From: CALREA01 sp041674865
GTDB taxonomy: Bacteria; Patescibacteriota; Gracilibacteria; UBA1369; UBA12463
Length of the DNA stretch: 9,420 nt
Reading direction: 5' to 3'
Assembly: GCA_041674865.1 (NCBI GenBank)
Contig: JBAYUX010000048.1
Location: forward strand, 1 to 9,420
The notes under the pieces are model-generated. The model was given only the letters and a program-made list of their open reading frames with translations, made no database searches and was not told the origin of the DNA. The position numbers and the translations under genes are program-made. Shown piece after piece: positions 1-5,919 of this stretch. Each line of letters begins with the position of its first letter. Within the stretch, counting starts at the first letter, position 1.

Positions 1-1
1 A

Positions 2-1072
2 ACGATTATTCCAACTGACCTCAATGGAAAGGGCGCGGTCGATATGATCAAGCAACTTCCAGGAACGCTCACAGGCGCGCTCTGGACCGAGAGTCGTGAA
101 CTTATGGCCTATGGTCTCGAAAACTGGCAGACAGGTCAACTCTACATCAACAAGAAGCCAACAGGCGCCCTCGCATCAGCGCAGTTTGGTGATGGATATG
201 GCGACTCACATCGCGGTATGCACGGCGCACCAACAGGAAGTCGCGAGTTTGTCGTTGCCAACGCAAACATCACTCGAAAACTTGGCCAGTACGCGAAATA
301 CGATCCATCAATCAAGCAGACGACGCATCCTCTTGCAAACATTCTCGCACGACTCGAAAATCATCCATTCGCACATAGAGGTATGGAAAATGGAAAACCA
401 ATTCGAAATATAGATAACACTATCAGAGCCGCGATCGAAGGCGGTTGGAGCTGTCTCGATCAGGTTGATAAATACTTCTCCAAACCTCGCGCGATGCTTC
501 ATGAAGTCGAAGGCGAGGCGAACTGGGTAGAATCCCGTCCCGTTGGAAACCTTGTCCTTCGCATTACCGATAAAGACTCAATCGAAAATATCCTTCCAAA
601 AGTACTCGCCGCCGCCGCATCGCCAAATCCATTCACAATCAGTTTTGAATCGATGGAGAAGGTAACTCAGTTAAAATGGGTTCTTGGCGGAGATTTCGCC
701 ATCGACATGCCAAATATGAAAGCGACCATTGAAGATAACGACAGATTCGTAAAAAATCTCACACAAGAGAATGGAGTATATCAGGGAGATGAAAAACCTC
801 ACCATCTCGTCTACTGCGCCCCATCGTCCGTCTCGGAATCTGTCCAGAAAGCCGCAACAAACGCCAACCTCTTCATCGATAAAAAGAAACCAGTATGCGA
901 TGGTTTCGTTGACATGATCCACCACTTCAGAATTCAGTCGACAACCGTCGTAACACATCACGCCGGCGACAATAGTTATGAAGAACTTCGACGCCAGCGA
1001 GCATTCGGTACCAAGAAGCCTTCCATTGAGCAGTCGGCACAGCTTTTGAAGAATCCAGACCTTATTTCGTAA
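2..1072 (+). CDS. PutA-like aldehyde dehydrogenase, C-terminal part (5' end outside window)
   Basis: The frame is open from base 2, so the gene begins upstream; the ATG at 44 is internal. About 356 residues are visible. The first ~90 match the end of the aldehyde dehydrogenase fold, with LTGALWTES followed by LYINKKPTGA, which resembles the oligomerisation/anchor segment (YIN-KPTGA) of L-glutamate gamma-semialdehyde dehydrogenases (P5CDH, PutA). The catalytic Cys and Glu would lie upstream and cannot be checked. After the ALDH end come ~250 more residues, including PRGVVL-like (RPVGNLVLR) and QSTTVVTHHAGDNS segments that resemble the extra C-terminal ALDH-like domain and conserved C-terminal motif of long PutA proteins. 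The likely role is NAD-dependent oxidation of glutamate semialdehyde (proline catabolism), possibly with a proline dehydrogenase domain further upstream. It ends in TAA and overlaps the convergent lipoprotein gene by 11 bases. The ALDH family call is firm; the exact substrate is inferred. Confidence 0.75.
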   Translation, partial: TIIPTDLNGKGAVDMIKQLPGTLTGALWTESRELMAYGLENWQTGQLYINKKPTGALASAQFGDGYGDSHRGMHGAPTGSREFVVANANITRKLGQYAKYDPSIKQTTHPLANILARLENHPFAHRGMENGKPIRNIDNTIRAAIEGGWSCLDQVDKYFSKPRAMLHEVEGEANWVESRPVGNLVLRITDKDSIENILPKVLAAAASPNPFTISFESMEKVTQLKWVLGGDFAIDMPNMKATIEDNDRFVKNLTQENGVYQGDEKPHHLVYCAPSSVSESVQKAATNANLFIDKKKPVCDGFVDMIHHFRIQSTTVVTHHAGDNSYEELRRQRAFGTKKPSIEQSAQLLKNPDLIS

Positions 1073-1787
1073 ACACAAACTTTGTAAACATCTGATCAAA
1101 GATTGATGAGATTTTTACAGGTTCGAATTCCTTTGGGGCATTTGGCATATAGCCACCCTTTCCATCAGCGTACACGCCCATATTAGTGTAGTACTCTTCG
1201 AGGTTTACGATATAGCAGATGCCATTATGAACGGTGTGATATGCGAGGGTTTCGCCAACATGGCCAGCAGCTCCATCTTTTTCACTATCTTTGTAAAAAG
1301 TAGTACCGTTGTTAACAATTGTTTCAGTTAATTTTTTACCAGTAACTTCGCTGATGAGACACTTACCAGTACCAGCATCTTCAGATGCCTTGAGATTCAC
1401 TTTTGCGTAACCGAGGTTGGTTCCTTTTGTATAAGATTCCGGATATTCAATCGTCGCAACAGTTGCAACGAGTCCATCAAGACCAGTCTTTTTCAATGCA
1501 AACGTACTAGGATAATCGATAGAAAAATTAAATGGTTTATTGGTATATGTTAACCATCCGGAAGTTCCGCCACCATTATCGCCTGGCGACATTGGAACCG
1601 GTTTCGAAGCATCAGTTTTATCAGTCGAAGCCGCTTGACTTGCATCAGCTTGAGCTGTTTGTTGGGCCTGATTATTTTGGCTTTGGTATGGCGTAGCTGG
1701 GCTTTGTGAATTCGAACCACAGCCAGACAAAACAAGAAGAGACACGAGACCGAGTGAAGCAACATGAGCTTTTGAAGAAAATAACAT
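1062..1787 (-). CDS. Secreted lipoprotein with PsbP/Mog1-like domain, function unknown
   Basis: The product is a predicted 241-residue lipoprotein. It has a short n-region with one Lys, a hydrophobic core and the lipobox LSGC with Cys23, so it is probably lipid-anchored outside the membrane. Residues 24-76 are a Gln/Ala/Ser/Pro-rich linker. From about residue 77 a folded domain begins with an aromatic, F-x-I-x-YP pattern (NKPFNFSIDYPSTF). This resembles PsbP/Mog1-like lipoprotein domains common in bacteria of unknown role; that fold assignment is tentative. Two Cys in the domain (133 and 171) could form a disulfide. I chose the ATG at 1787 because it gives a normal signal peptide. The in-frame ATG at 1817 adds ten hydrophobic residues and lies only 4 bases from a -10 box, so a leaderless start there is also possible. 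No Shine-Dalgarno sequence precedes either. The gene is divergent from the flavin cassette and its last 11 bases overlap the PutA-like gene. Confidence 0.75.
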   Translation of the reverse strand: MLFSSKAHVASLGLVSLLVLSGCGSNSQSPATPYQSQNNQAQQTAQADASQAASTDKTDASKPVPMSPGDNGGGTSGWLTYTNKPFNFSIDYPSTFALKKTGLDGLVATVATIEYPESYTKGTNLGYAKVNLKASEDAGTGKCLISEVTGKKLTETIVNNGTTFYKDSEKDGAAGHVGETLAYHTVHNGICYIVNLEEYYTNMGVYADGKGGYMPNAPKEFEPVKISSIFDQMFTKFVFTK

Positions 1788-1821
1788 ATAGCAGAGGGAT
1801 AAAATAAGTAAATTCATGATC

Positions 1822-1850
1822 AGTATACATGAACAAAGGGGTAATGTTAC
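1822..1850 (-). promoter_or_regulatory. Candidate sigma70-type promoter for the PsbP-like lipoprotein
   Basis: On the minus strand a -35 GTAACA (1850-1845, 4/6 match) is separated by 17 bases from a -10 TATACT (1827-1822, 5/6 match). Transcription would begin near 1815-1817, at or inside the upstream ATG. That gives either a leaderless message from 1817 or a leader of about 28 bases to the ATG at 1787. The -10 lies in the palindrome GTATAC, so a weak box also reads toward the flavin cassette. This is motif matching only. Confidence 0.4.
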
Positions 1851-1892
1851 ACTCTCACCACAGAAAATATTTCACATATCTCATTCTATTTT

Positions 1893-2501
1893 ATGAAAAA
1901 ATGGCTTCTCTCAATATTCGTAATTTTTACTTTCGCATCATACGTTATATATCAGCGAACAAATCAAACAGATACGGTAAGCCCCGAAAATCCAACAAAG
2001 CAGTCTATTGTTTTACGATCTGAAAAGGGTGATGATCGAGATGACGGCGAAAAAGATGATGACGAAGATGAAGATGACGACGATGATGATGGCCGCAATG
2101 CAGTGGCGAGGGTTACGAAGAGCATACAACAGAAAACACCAGTAGCAGATCCTGCACCAACAGGCGTGACGCAGTCAACCCCTCCTAATACGTCCTCACC
2201 GGCAAAAACAACAGGCCAGTACAAAGATGGCTCCTACACAGGAAAGGTTATTACAACAATCTACGGTGACGTTCAGATGAGGGCTGTAATCAAAAATGGA
2301 AAACTTGCAACCATCGAAACGCTTCAGGCTCCACACGGCGCAGACACCTCGATCGAAATTGCGAACATGGCTCTTCCGGTTTTGAAGTCAGAAGCGATAA
2401 CGGTCCAGAGTGCACAAGTTGATGCCGTTTCTGGGGCTACGCAGACCAGCAAAGGATTCAAAGGTTCGCTTGCAGATGCACTCGCACAGGCAAAACTCTA
2501 A
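1893..2501 (+). CDS. Membrane-anchored FMN-binding (flavinylated) electron carrier with Asp-rich spacer
   Basis: The product has 202 residues. Residues 1-20 (MKKWLLSIFV...) form one uncleaved or signal-type membrane helix with the positive end inside, placing the rest outside the cytoplasm. Residues 46-67 are an extremely acidic run with 17 Asp/Glu in 22. A Pro/Thr/Ser spacer follows to ~107. Residues ~108-202 are an FMN_bind domain (GQYKDGSYTG at the start, as in NqrC/RnfG-type domains). The flavinylation signature SGATQT is at residues 180-185; by analogy with NqrC and RnfG, the last Thr (185) takes FMN through a phosphoester bond made by ApbE. It is the first gene of a tight cassette: the ApbE gene starts 4 bases after its stop. 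No Shine-Dalgarno sequence is visible before the ATG, which is preceded by TTTT. The expected role is to pass electrons from the membrane oxidoreductase to an extracytoplasmic acceptor. The domain call is firm; the acceptor is unknown. Confidence 0.87.
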   Translation: MKKWLLSIFVIFTFASYVIYQRTNQTDTVSPENPTKQSIVLRSEKGDDRDDGEKDDDEDEDDDDDDGRNAVARVTKSIQQKTPVADPAPTGVTQSTPPNTSSPAKTTGQYKDGSYTGKVITTIYGDVQMRAVIKNGKLATIETLQAPHGADTSIEIANMALPVLKSEAITVQSAQVDAVSGATQTSKGFKGSLADALAQAKL

Positions 2502-2505
2502 AAAC

Positions 2506-3264
2506 ATGAAAGAGATACAGCTCATCATGGGAATGCCCATTACAATTGAGGTTGTGGATCCTGGCGTAACCCAGGATCTCTTCAACATAGTATTCGATTA
2601 TTTTCGAGAGGTAGATGCGCAATTTAGTACCTACAAAGAAACGAGTGAAATATCGAGAATAAATAGGGGCGAGATACAAGAAAGTGAATACAGTGAAAAA
2701 ATGAAAGAGGTTCTAAGGCTCTGTGAACAGACGAAAAAAGAAACGAATGGATACTTCGACATTCATACTCCATCAGGAAAACTTGAAACTTCAGGATTAG
2801 TGAAAGGATGGGCAATTCAAAATGCTGCCAATCTTATTAAAGAACATGGATGGAAAAATTATTACGTTGAGGCAGGAGGTGACATTCAATTTTCAGGAAA
2901 AAATTCACAAGGAGAAGTATGGAATGTAGGCATACAGAACCCATTTTCGCAGGACAAGGAGATTGTAAAAATCGTCTACCTCGACAATTGCGGTATCGCG
3001 ACATCGGGTACGTATATTCGAGGTCAGCACATTTACAATCCACATGAAAAGAATACAGTACTCACAGAAGTAGCAAGTCTTACAGTCATTGGTCCAAACG
3101 TATATGAAGCAGATAGATTTGCGACGGCAGCCTTTGCGATGGGAAGAAAAGGAATACATTTCATCGAACAGCTCGATGGCTTTGAAGGGTACAGTATTGA
3201 TGAAAATGGCATAGCTACGATGACGAATGGATTTGAAAAATATACACAGAAGCCTATTTTGTAA
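2506..3264 (+). CDS. apbE: FAD:protein FMN transferase (ApbE family)
   Basis: This enzyme moves FMN from FAD onto a Thr of target proteins in a Mg2+-dependent reaction; the obvious target is the SGATQT motif of the gene just upstream. The product has 252 residues. ApbE landmarks in order are MGMPITIEV at 8-16, the FSTY...SEISRIN block at 40-53, SGLVKGWA at 96-103, EAGGDI at 122-127, ATSGTY...HIYNP at 165-179, and ADRFATAAFAMG at 202-213, whose Asp203 and Thr207 sit where the metal-binding Asp and Thr of the family lie. The start at 2506 is chosen because the family homology begins there. A GTG at 2410 in the same frame would overlap the FMN carrier gene and add 32 residues with no homology. 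The protein is somewhat short for the family and has no signal peptide or lipobox, unlike many ApbE proteins that act outside the cytoplasm. It is followed after 32 bases by the RnfD-like gene. Confidence 0.92.
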   Translation: MKEIQLIMGMPITIEVVDPGVTQDLFNIVFDYFREVDAQFSTYKETSEISRINRGEIQESEYSEKMKEVLRLCEQTKKETNGYFDIHTPSGKLETSGLVKGWAIQNAANLIKEHGWKNYYVEAGGDIQFSGKNSQGEVWNVGIQNPFSQDKEIVKIVYLDNCGIATSGTYIRGQHIYNPHEKNTVLTEVASLTVIGPNVYEADRFATAAFAMGRKGIHFIEQLDGFEGYSIDENGIATMTNGFEKYTQKPIL

Positions 3265-3265
3265 T

Positions 3266-3293
3266 TTGTAATTATTACATTTTTATATATAAA
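3266..3293 (+). promoter_or_regulatory. AT-rich spacer with near-palindrome and possible leaderless promoter
   Basis: The 32-base gap before the RnfD-like gene holds TTGTAA (3266-3271), 16 bases, then TATAAA (3288-3293), a fair -35/-10 pair. A start site 6-7 bases further on would fall on the tandem ATGs at 3297/3300, giving a leaderless message. The perfect inverted repeat TGTAAT-T-ATTACA (3267-3279) overlaps the -35 and could be an operator. This is motif matching in AT-rich DNA, so chance is possible. Confidence 0.3.
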
Positions 3294-3296
3294 ACC

Positions 3297-4829
3297 ATGA
3301 TGAAATTCATCGATAAATATCTCAACATCACAACCATGTATAGATTGATTCTGTACTATCTTGTTGGACTATGGATGGTAGCAATAGTTATGAGTATCGT
3401 TGGGGTATTGCCATATCATCCAGCCCTCCTTTTACTCTCGGGAATATATACATTACTCATTTGTTGGCTAACGAATAAGGCATTTGAATATGCATTCGAA
3501 TCGCAAATTAATGTTGAGTCGGTATACATCACGGCTTTTATTTTGGTTCTTATCATTACACCACCGACAAATTTCAATGATATGCGCTTTTTATCACTTG
3601 CGGGATGGGCGAGCGTTTTGGCGATGGCATCGAAATACATTATTGCATTTCGTCGAAAGCACATTTTTAATCCGGCAGCATTTGGTGTCGCCGTAACGGC
3701 TCTAGCGCTTCATCAATCAGCAAGTTGGTGGGTAGGAACAGTAACCATGCTTCCTTTTGTAGTCATAGGCGGACTTCTTGTCGTACGAAAAATTATTCGA
3801 AGCGACATGGCTCTCACATTTGGAGTGGTATCGCTTATGACCATGATGACGATCGGAATGATGAAGGGAATTGATCCAATTTCGATGTTAACGAAGGGCT
3901 TATTTGAAACGTCACTTTTCTTCTTCGCATTCGTAATGATCACCGAGCCACTCACAACACCTCCAACGAAAGGCATGCAGATAGTATACGGAGGCATCGT
4001 AGGATTTTTGTTTGTGCCATTTATTCACGTGGGATCGGTCTACTCAACGCCAGAACTTGCACTACTCGTGGGGAATATTTTTTCCTACGTAGTGAGTCCA
4101 AAGCAAAAACTTCTCCTTGTGCTGAAAGATAAACTTCTCATTGCGCAAGACACGTATGATTTTGTCTTCAATCCAAGTAATCAGATGAAGTTCAAGCCAG
4201 GTCAGTATATGGAATGGACGCTTGCACATACCAAGCCAGACACCCGTGGAAATAGACGGTATTTCACCATTGCATCATCGCCAACAGAAAATGAGATCCG
4301 CATGGGGGTGAAGTACTATCCAAATCCAAGTACGTATAAGCAGGAACTCGTGACGCTCGAGAAAGGGGATACGCTTATGGCAGGGCAGCTCGCCGGCGAT
4401 TTCACGCTCCCTGACGACGCAAATAAAAAGCTGGTCATGATCGCCGGCGGCATCGGCATTACGCCATTCCGCAGTATGATCAAGTATCTCGTCGACACAC
4501 AAGAAAAGCGCGACATTGTCCTCATGTATTCCAACAGAACAGCAGAAGACATCGCCTACAAGGATGTATTTGATGCAGCTGCAGTCGCCCCGCTCAACCT
4601 CAAAACGATCTACACCATCACCGACACAACCAAAACTCCAGCAAGCTGGAAAGGGAAAACAGGTATGATTACAGGCGAAATGATCGCTCAAGAGATTCCA
4701 GATTATGCGCAGCGCATATTCTACATCTCAGGCCCACGCGGGATGATTGACGCATTCGAAGACACTCTCGGAAAAATGGGCGTTCCAAGCTCCCATATCA
4801 TCACCGACTTTTTCCCAGGATTTGCCTAG
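3297..4829 (+). CDS. RnfD/NqrB-like membrane protein fused to FAD/NAD(P)H oxidoreductase
   Basis: The product has 510 residues in two modules. Residues ~10-270 contain about ten hydrophobic helices and match the NQR2/RnfD/RnfE family; signature segments are HIFNPAAFGVAV in the middle and FAFVMITEPLTTPPTKG near the end. Residues ~270-510 are a ferredoxin-NADP reductase-type domain: FAD-binding RRYFTIASS at 320-328, nucleotide-binding AGGIGITPF at 383-391, ISGPRGM at 477-483, and a short aromatic C-terminus (FFPGFA). No 2Fe-2S domain or heme-ligand pattern is seen. The SGAT-type flavinylation motif that RnfD and NqrB carry is not evident, so any flavin in the membrane part would be non-covalent. 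The expected role is oxidation of cytosolic NAD(P)H and electron transfer across the membrane to the FMN carrier encoded upstream. The start could be 3297 or 3300 (tandem ATG). It ends in TAG, 12 bases from the convergent msrA end. Family calls are firm; the pathway is inferred. Confidence 0.87.
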   Translation: MMKFIDKYLNITTMYRLILYYLVGLWMVAIVMSIVGVLPYHPALLLLSGIYTLLICWLTNKAFEYAFESQINVESVYITAFILVLIITPPTNFNDMRFLSLAGWASVLAMASKYIIAFRRKHIFNPAAFGVAVTALALHQSASWWVGTVTMLPFVVIGGLLVVRKIIRSDMALTFGVVSLMTMMTIGMMKGIDPISMLTKGLFETSLFFFAFVMITEPLTTPPTKGMQIVYGGIVGFLFVPFIHVGSVYSTPELALLVGNIFSYVVSPKQKLLLVLKDKLLIAQDTYDFVFNPSNQMKFKPGQYMEWTLAHTKPDTRGNRRYFTIASSPTENEIRMGVKYYPNPSTYKQELVTLEKGDTLMAGQLAGDFTLPDDANKKLVMIAGGIGITPFRSMIKYLVDTQEKRDIVLMYSNRTAEDIAYKDVFDAAAVAPLNLKTIYTITDTTKTPASWKGKTGMITGEMIAQEIPDYAQRIFYISGPRGMIDAFEDTLGKMGVPSSHIITDFFPGFA

Positions 4830-4841
4830 GAAAGAAAAGTC

Positions 4842-5387
4842 CTACTTCGTCAGCGCCTTATACTTCGCCAAAAACTTGGCGATCTTCGGCTGAATCACGA
4901 GAGAGCAGTATGGCTGATCTGGATTTGATTCGTAGTATTTTTGATGATACGCCTCGGCAGTGTAAAACTGATCGAGTGGCTGTACAGCAGTCGCAATCAG
5001 CTCTCCGGTATGTTCCCCACGAAACTCCTCTGACGCATTCAATTCGGCAATCATCTTCGTAGCCGCCTCACGCTGCGCCTCATTCGTGTACAGAATAATC
5101 GAACGATACTGCGTTCCTCGATCAGCACCCTGACCATCCACCTGGGTCGGATCATGAATATGGAAAAAAATATCGAGCAAAATCTCATACGAAATAACAC
5201 TCGGATCAAACTCCACCTGCACAACTTCTGCATGCCCAGTTCGTCCACCGCTCACGCGTTCATAGTCCGGATTTTCAGTAGCGCCACCGGCATATCCACT
5301 CACGGAAGAATTAACACCCTTCAACCGAGCAAAGATCGCCTCATAGCACCAGAAACATCCACCACCAAACACCGCTTTTTCCAACAT
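4842..5387 (-). CDS. msrA: Peptide-methionine (S)-S-oxide reductase MsrA
   Basis: MsrA reduces the S-form of methionine sulfoxide in proteins and free methionine, normally with thioredoxin. The 181-residue product carries the catalytic GCFWC motif at residues 10-14 (nucleophile Cys11), SGYAGG at 30-35, GHAEVVQVEFDP at 51-62, HDPTQVDGQGADRGTQYRS at 78-96, and AEAYHQKYY at 144-152. Cys161 in QPYCSLVIQPK near the C-terminus is the likely resolving cysteine. The length is normal for the family. There is no signal peptide, so it should act in the cytoplasm. It is the second gene of a minus-strand pair, in the same reading frame as msrB and starting 18 bases after the msrB stop. No Shine-Dalgarno sequence precedes its ATG (upstream bases are AT-rich), so translation may depend on coupling to msrB. 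It ends in TAG, facing the RnfD-like gene. Confidence 0.96.
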   Translation of the reverse strand: MLEKAVFGGGCFWCYEAIFARLKGVNSSVSGYAGGATENPDYERVSGGRTGHAEVVQVEFDPSVISYEILLDIFFHIHDPTQVDGQGADRGTQYRSIILYTNEAQREAATKMIAELNASEEFRGEHTGELIATAVQPLDQFYTAEAYHQKYYESNPDQPYCSLVIQPKIAKFLAKYKALTK

Positions 5388-5405
5388 AAAAAGTTATTTA
5401 AAAAA

Positions 5406-5792
5406 TCACGAAGCCTTCTTCTGCCCTTCTTTTTTCTCGGGGATAAACTTAATCGACAACGAGTTCACGCAGTGCCTCGTATCCTTTTCAGTGAGCTGTT
5501 CGCCTTCAAAAATATGCCCCAAGTGTCCGCCGCAGTTCGCGCACTGAATTTCCACTCGTCGTCCATCTGCATCCGGAATACGTTTTACGCTGCCCGGAAT
5601 CTCATCATCAAAACTTGGCCATCCGCATCCCGCATTGAACTTATCAACAGACCGATACAGCTGCGCATTGCATCTCCGGCAAATATACGTCCCATTGGCG
5701 AAATAATTATCATACTCGCCCGTAAACGGCGCCTCAGTCCCTTTATTCACAATAACTCGCTCTTCTTCCGGTGTTAGTTGGTTGAATTCCAT
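5406..5792 (-). CDS. msrB: Peptide-methionine (R)-S-oxide reductase MsrB
   Basis: MsrB reduces the R-form of methionine sulfoxide in proteins and so complements MsrA. The 128-residue product has the two zinc-binding CxxC pairs (Cys38/Cys41 in CRRC, Cys84/Cys87 in CANC), AGCGWPSF at 54-61 with a candidate resolving Cys56, GHLGHIFEG at 89-97, and the catalytic RHCVNSLSIKFIP segment with Cys108. The length is normal and no signal peptide is present. I set the start at 5792 because MEFNQLTPEE is the usual N-terminus. The ATG at 5813 would add seven residues (MPCYTYS) that are encoded within the promoter -10 box. It ends in TGA at 5406-5408, with an in-frame TAA three codons later. It is co-directional with msrA and divergent from the Tyr/Asn-rich lipoprotein. 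Confidence 0.96.
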   Translation of the reverse strand: MEFNQLTPEEERVIVNKGTEAPFTGEYDNYFANGTYICRRCNAQLYRSVDKFNAGCGWPSFDDEIPGSVKRIPDADGRRVEIQCANCGGHLGHIFEGEQLTEKDTRHCVNSLSIKFIPEKKEGQKKAS

Positions 5793-5798
5793 AGAGTA

Positions 5799-5807
5799 AG
5801 TATAGCA
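5799..5807 (-). promoter_or_regulatory. Extended -10 promoter of msrBA, probably leaderless
   Basis: The minus strand reads TGCTATACT, a TGn extended -10 followed by TATACT (5/6 match). Six bases separate it from the A of the msrB ATG at 5792, exactly where transcription would be expected to begin. No Shine-Dalgarno sequence is possible on such a message, so msrB is predicted to be translated from a leaderless mRNA. Upstream at the 17-base position there is only a weak -35 (GTGATG), which is usual for extended -10 promoters. Confidence 0.5.
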
Positions 5808-5859
5808 TGGCATTAAAAAATCATCACGGTTCCAAGCTGAAGCCCAGTCTGATTTGCCC

Positions 5860-5888
5860 TTTAAATCAAACCGAGAGACTAGTATAGT
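5860..5888 (+). promoter_or_regulatory. Candidate promoter of the Tyr/Asn-rich lipoprotein
   Basis: A -35 TTTAAA (5860-5865, 4/6) lies 17 bases from a -10 TATAGT (5883-5888, 5/6). The start site would be near 5895, giving a leader of about 25 bases before the ATG at 5920 with no Shine-Dalgarno sequence. A second -10-like TAAAAT (5904-5909) closer to the gene could give a nearly leaderless message. The inverted repeat TGATTT (5850-5855)/AAATCA (5863-5868) overlaps the -35 and could bind a regulator. Confidence 0.33.
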
Positions 5889-5919
5889 AGCTTACCAAGC
5901 CAATAAAATCCTATACACC

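Noticed and set aside
671..1099. 142-codon minus-strand open frame opposite the PutA-like gene
   Set aside because: It lies within the coding sequence of a conserved domain and overlaps the end of a real minus-strand gene in another frame; no domain seen.
2410..2505. GTG at 2410 as an upstream start for the ApbE gene
   Set aside because: It would overlap the FMN carrier gene by 92 bases and add residues with no ApbE homology or signal peptide; the ATG at 2506, 4 bases after the previous stop, fits the family.
4275..4691. 138-codon minus-strand open frame opposite the FNR domain
   Set aside because: It is the shadow of a well-conserved reductase domain; its translation is low in recognisable motifs and has no promoter or start context.
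4827..4844. Inverted repeat TAGGA/TCCTA with 8-base loop between the convergent RnfD-like and msrA genes, a possible bidirectional terminator
   Set aside because: The stem is only 5 bp, there is no T-run on either side, and the arms are simply the two TAG stop codons plus GA. Probably chance.
5406..5408. TGA possibly recoded to glycine, as in some candidate phyla
   Set aside because: Conserved domains in all ten genes read through with ordinary GGN glycines and no internal TGA, and the MsrB family end coincides with this TGA. The standard code explains the window.
5154..5777. 207-codon open frame on the plus strand opposite msrA and msrB
   Set aside because: The minus strand encodes two enzymes with complete catalytic motifs; the plus frame has no recognisable domain and is an antisense shadow.
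4842..5792. Msr enzymes as terminal acceptors of the neighbouring flavin electron chain
   Set aside because: Both lack signal peptides and should be cytosolic, are on the opposite strand with their own promoter, and are normally thioredoxin-dependent. Proximity alone does not support a link.
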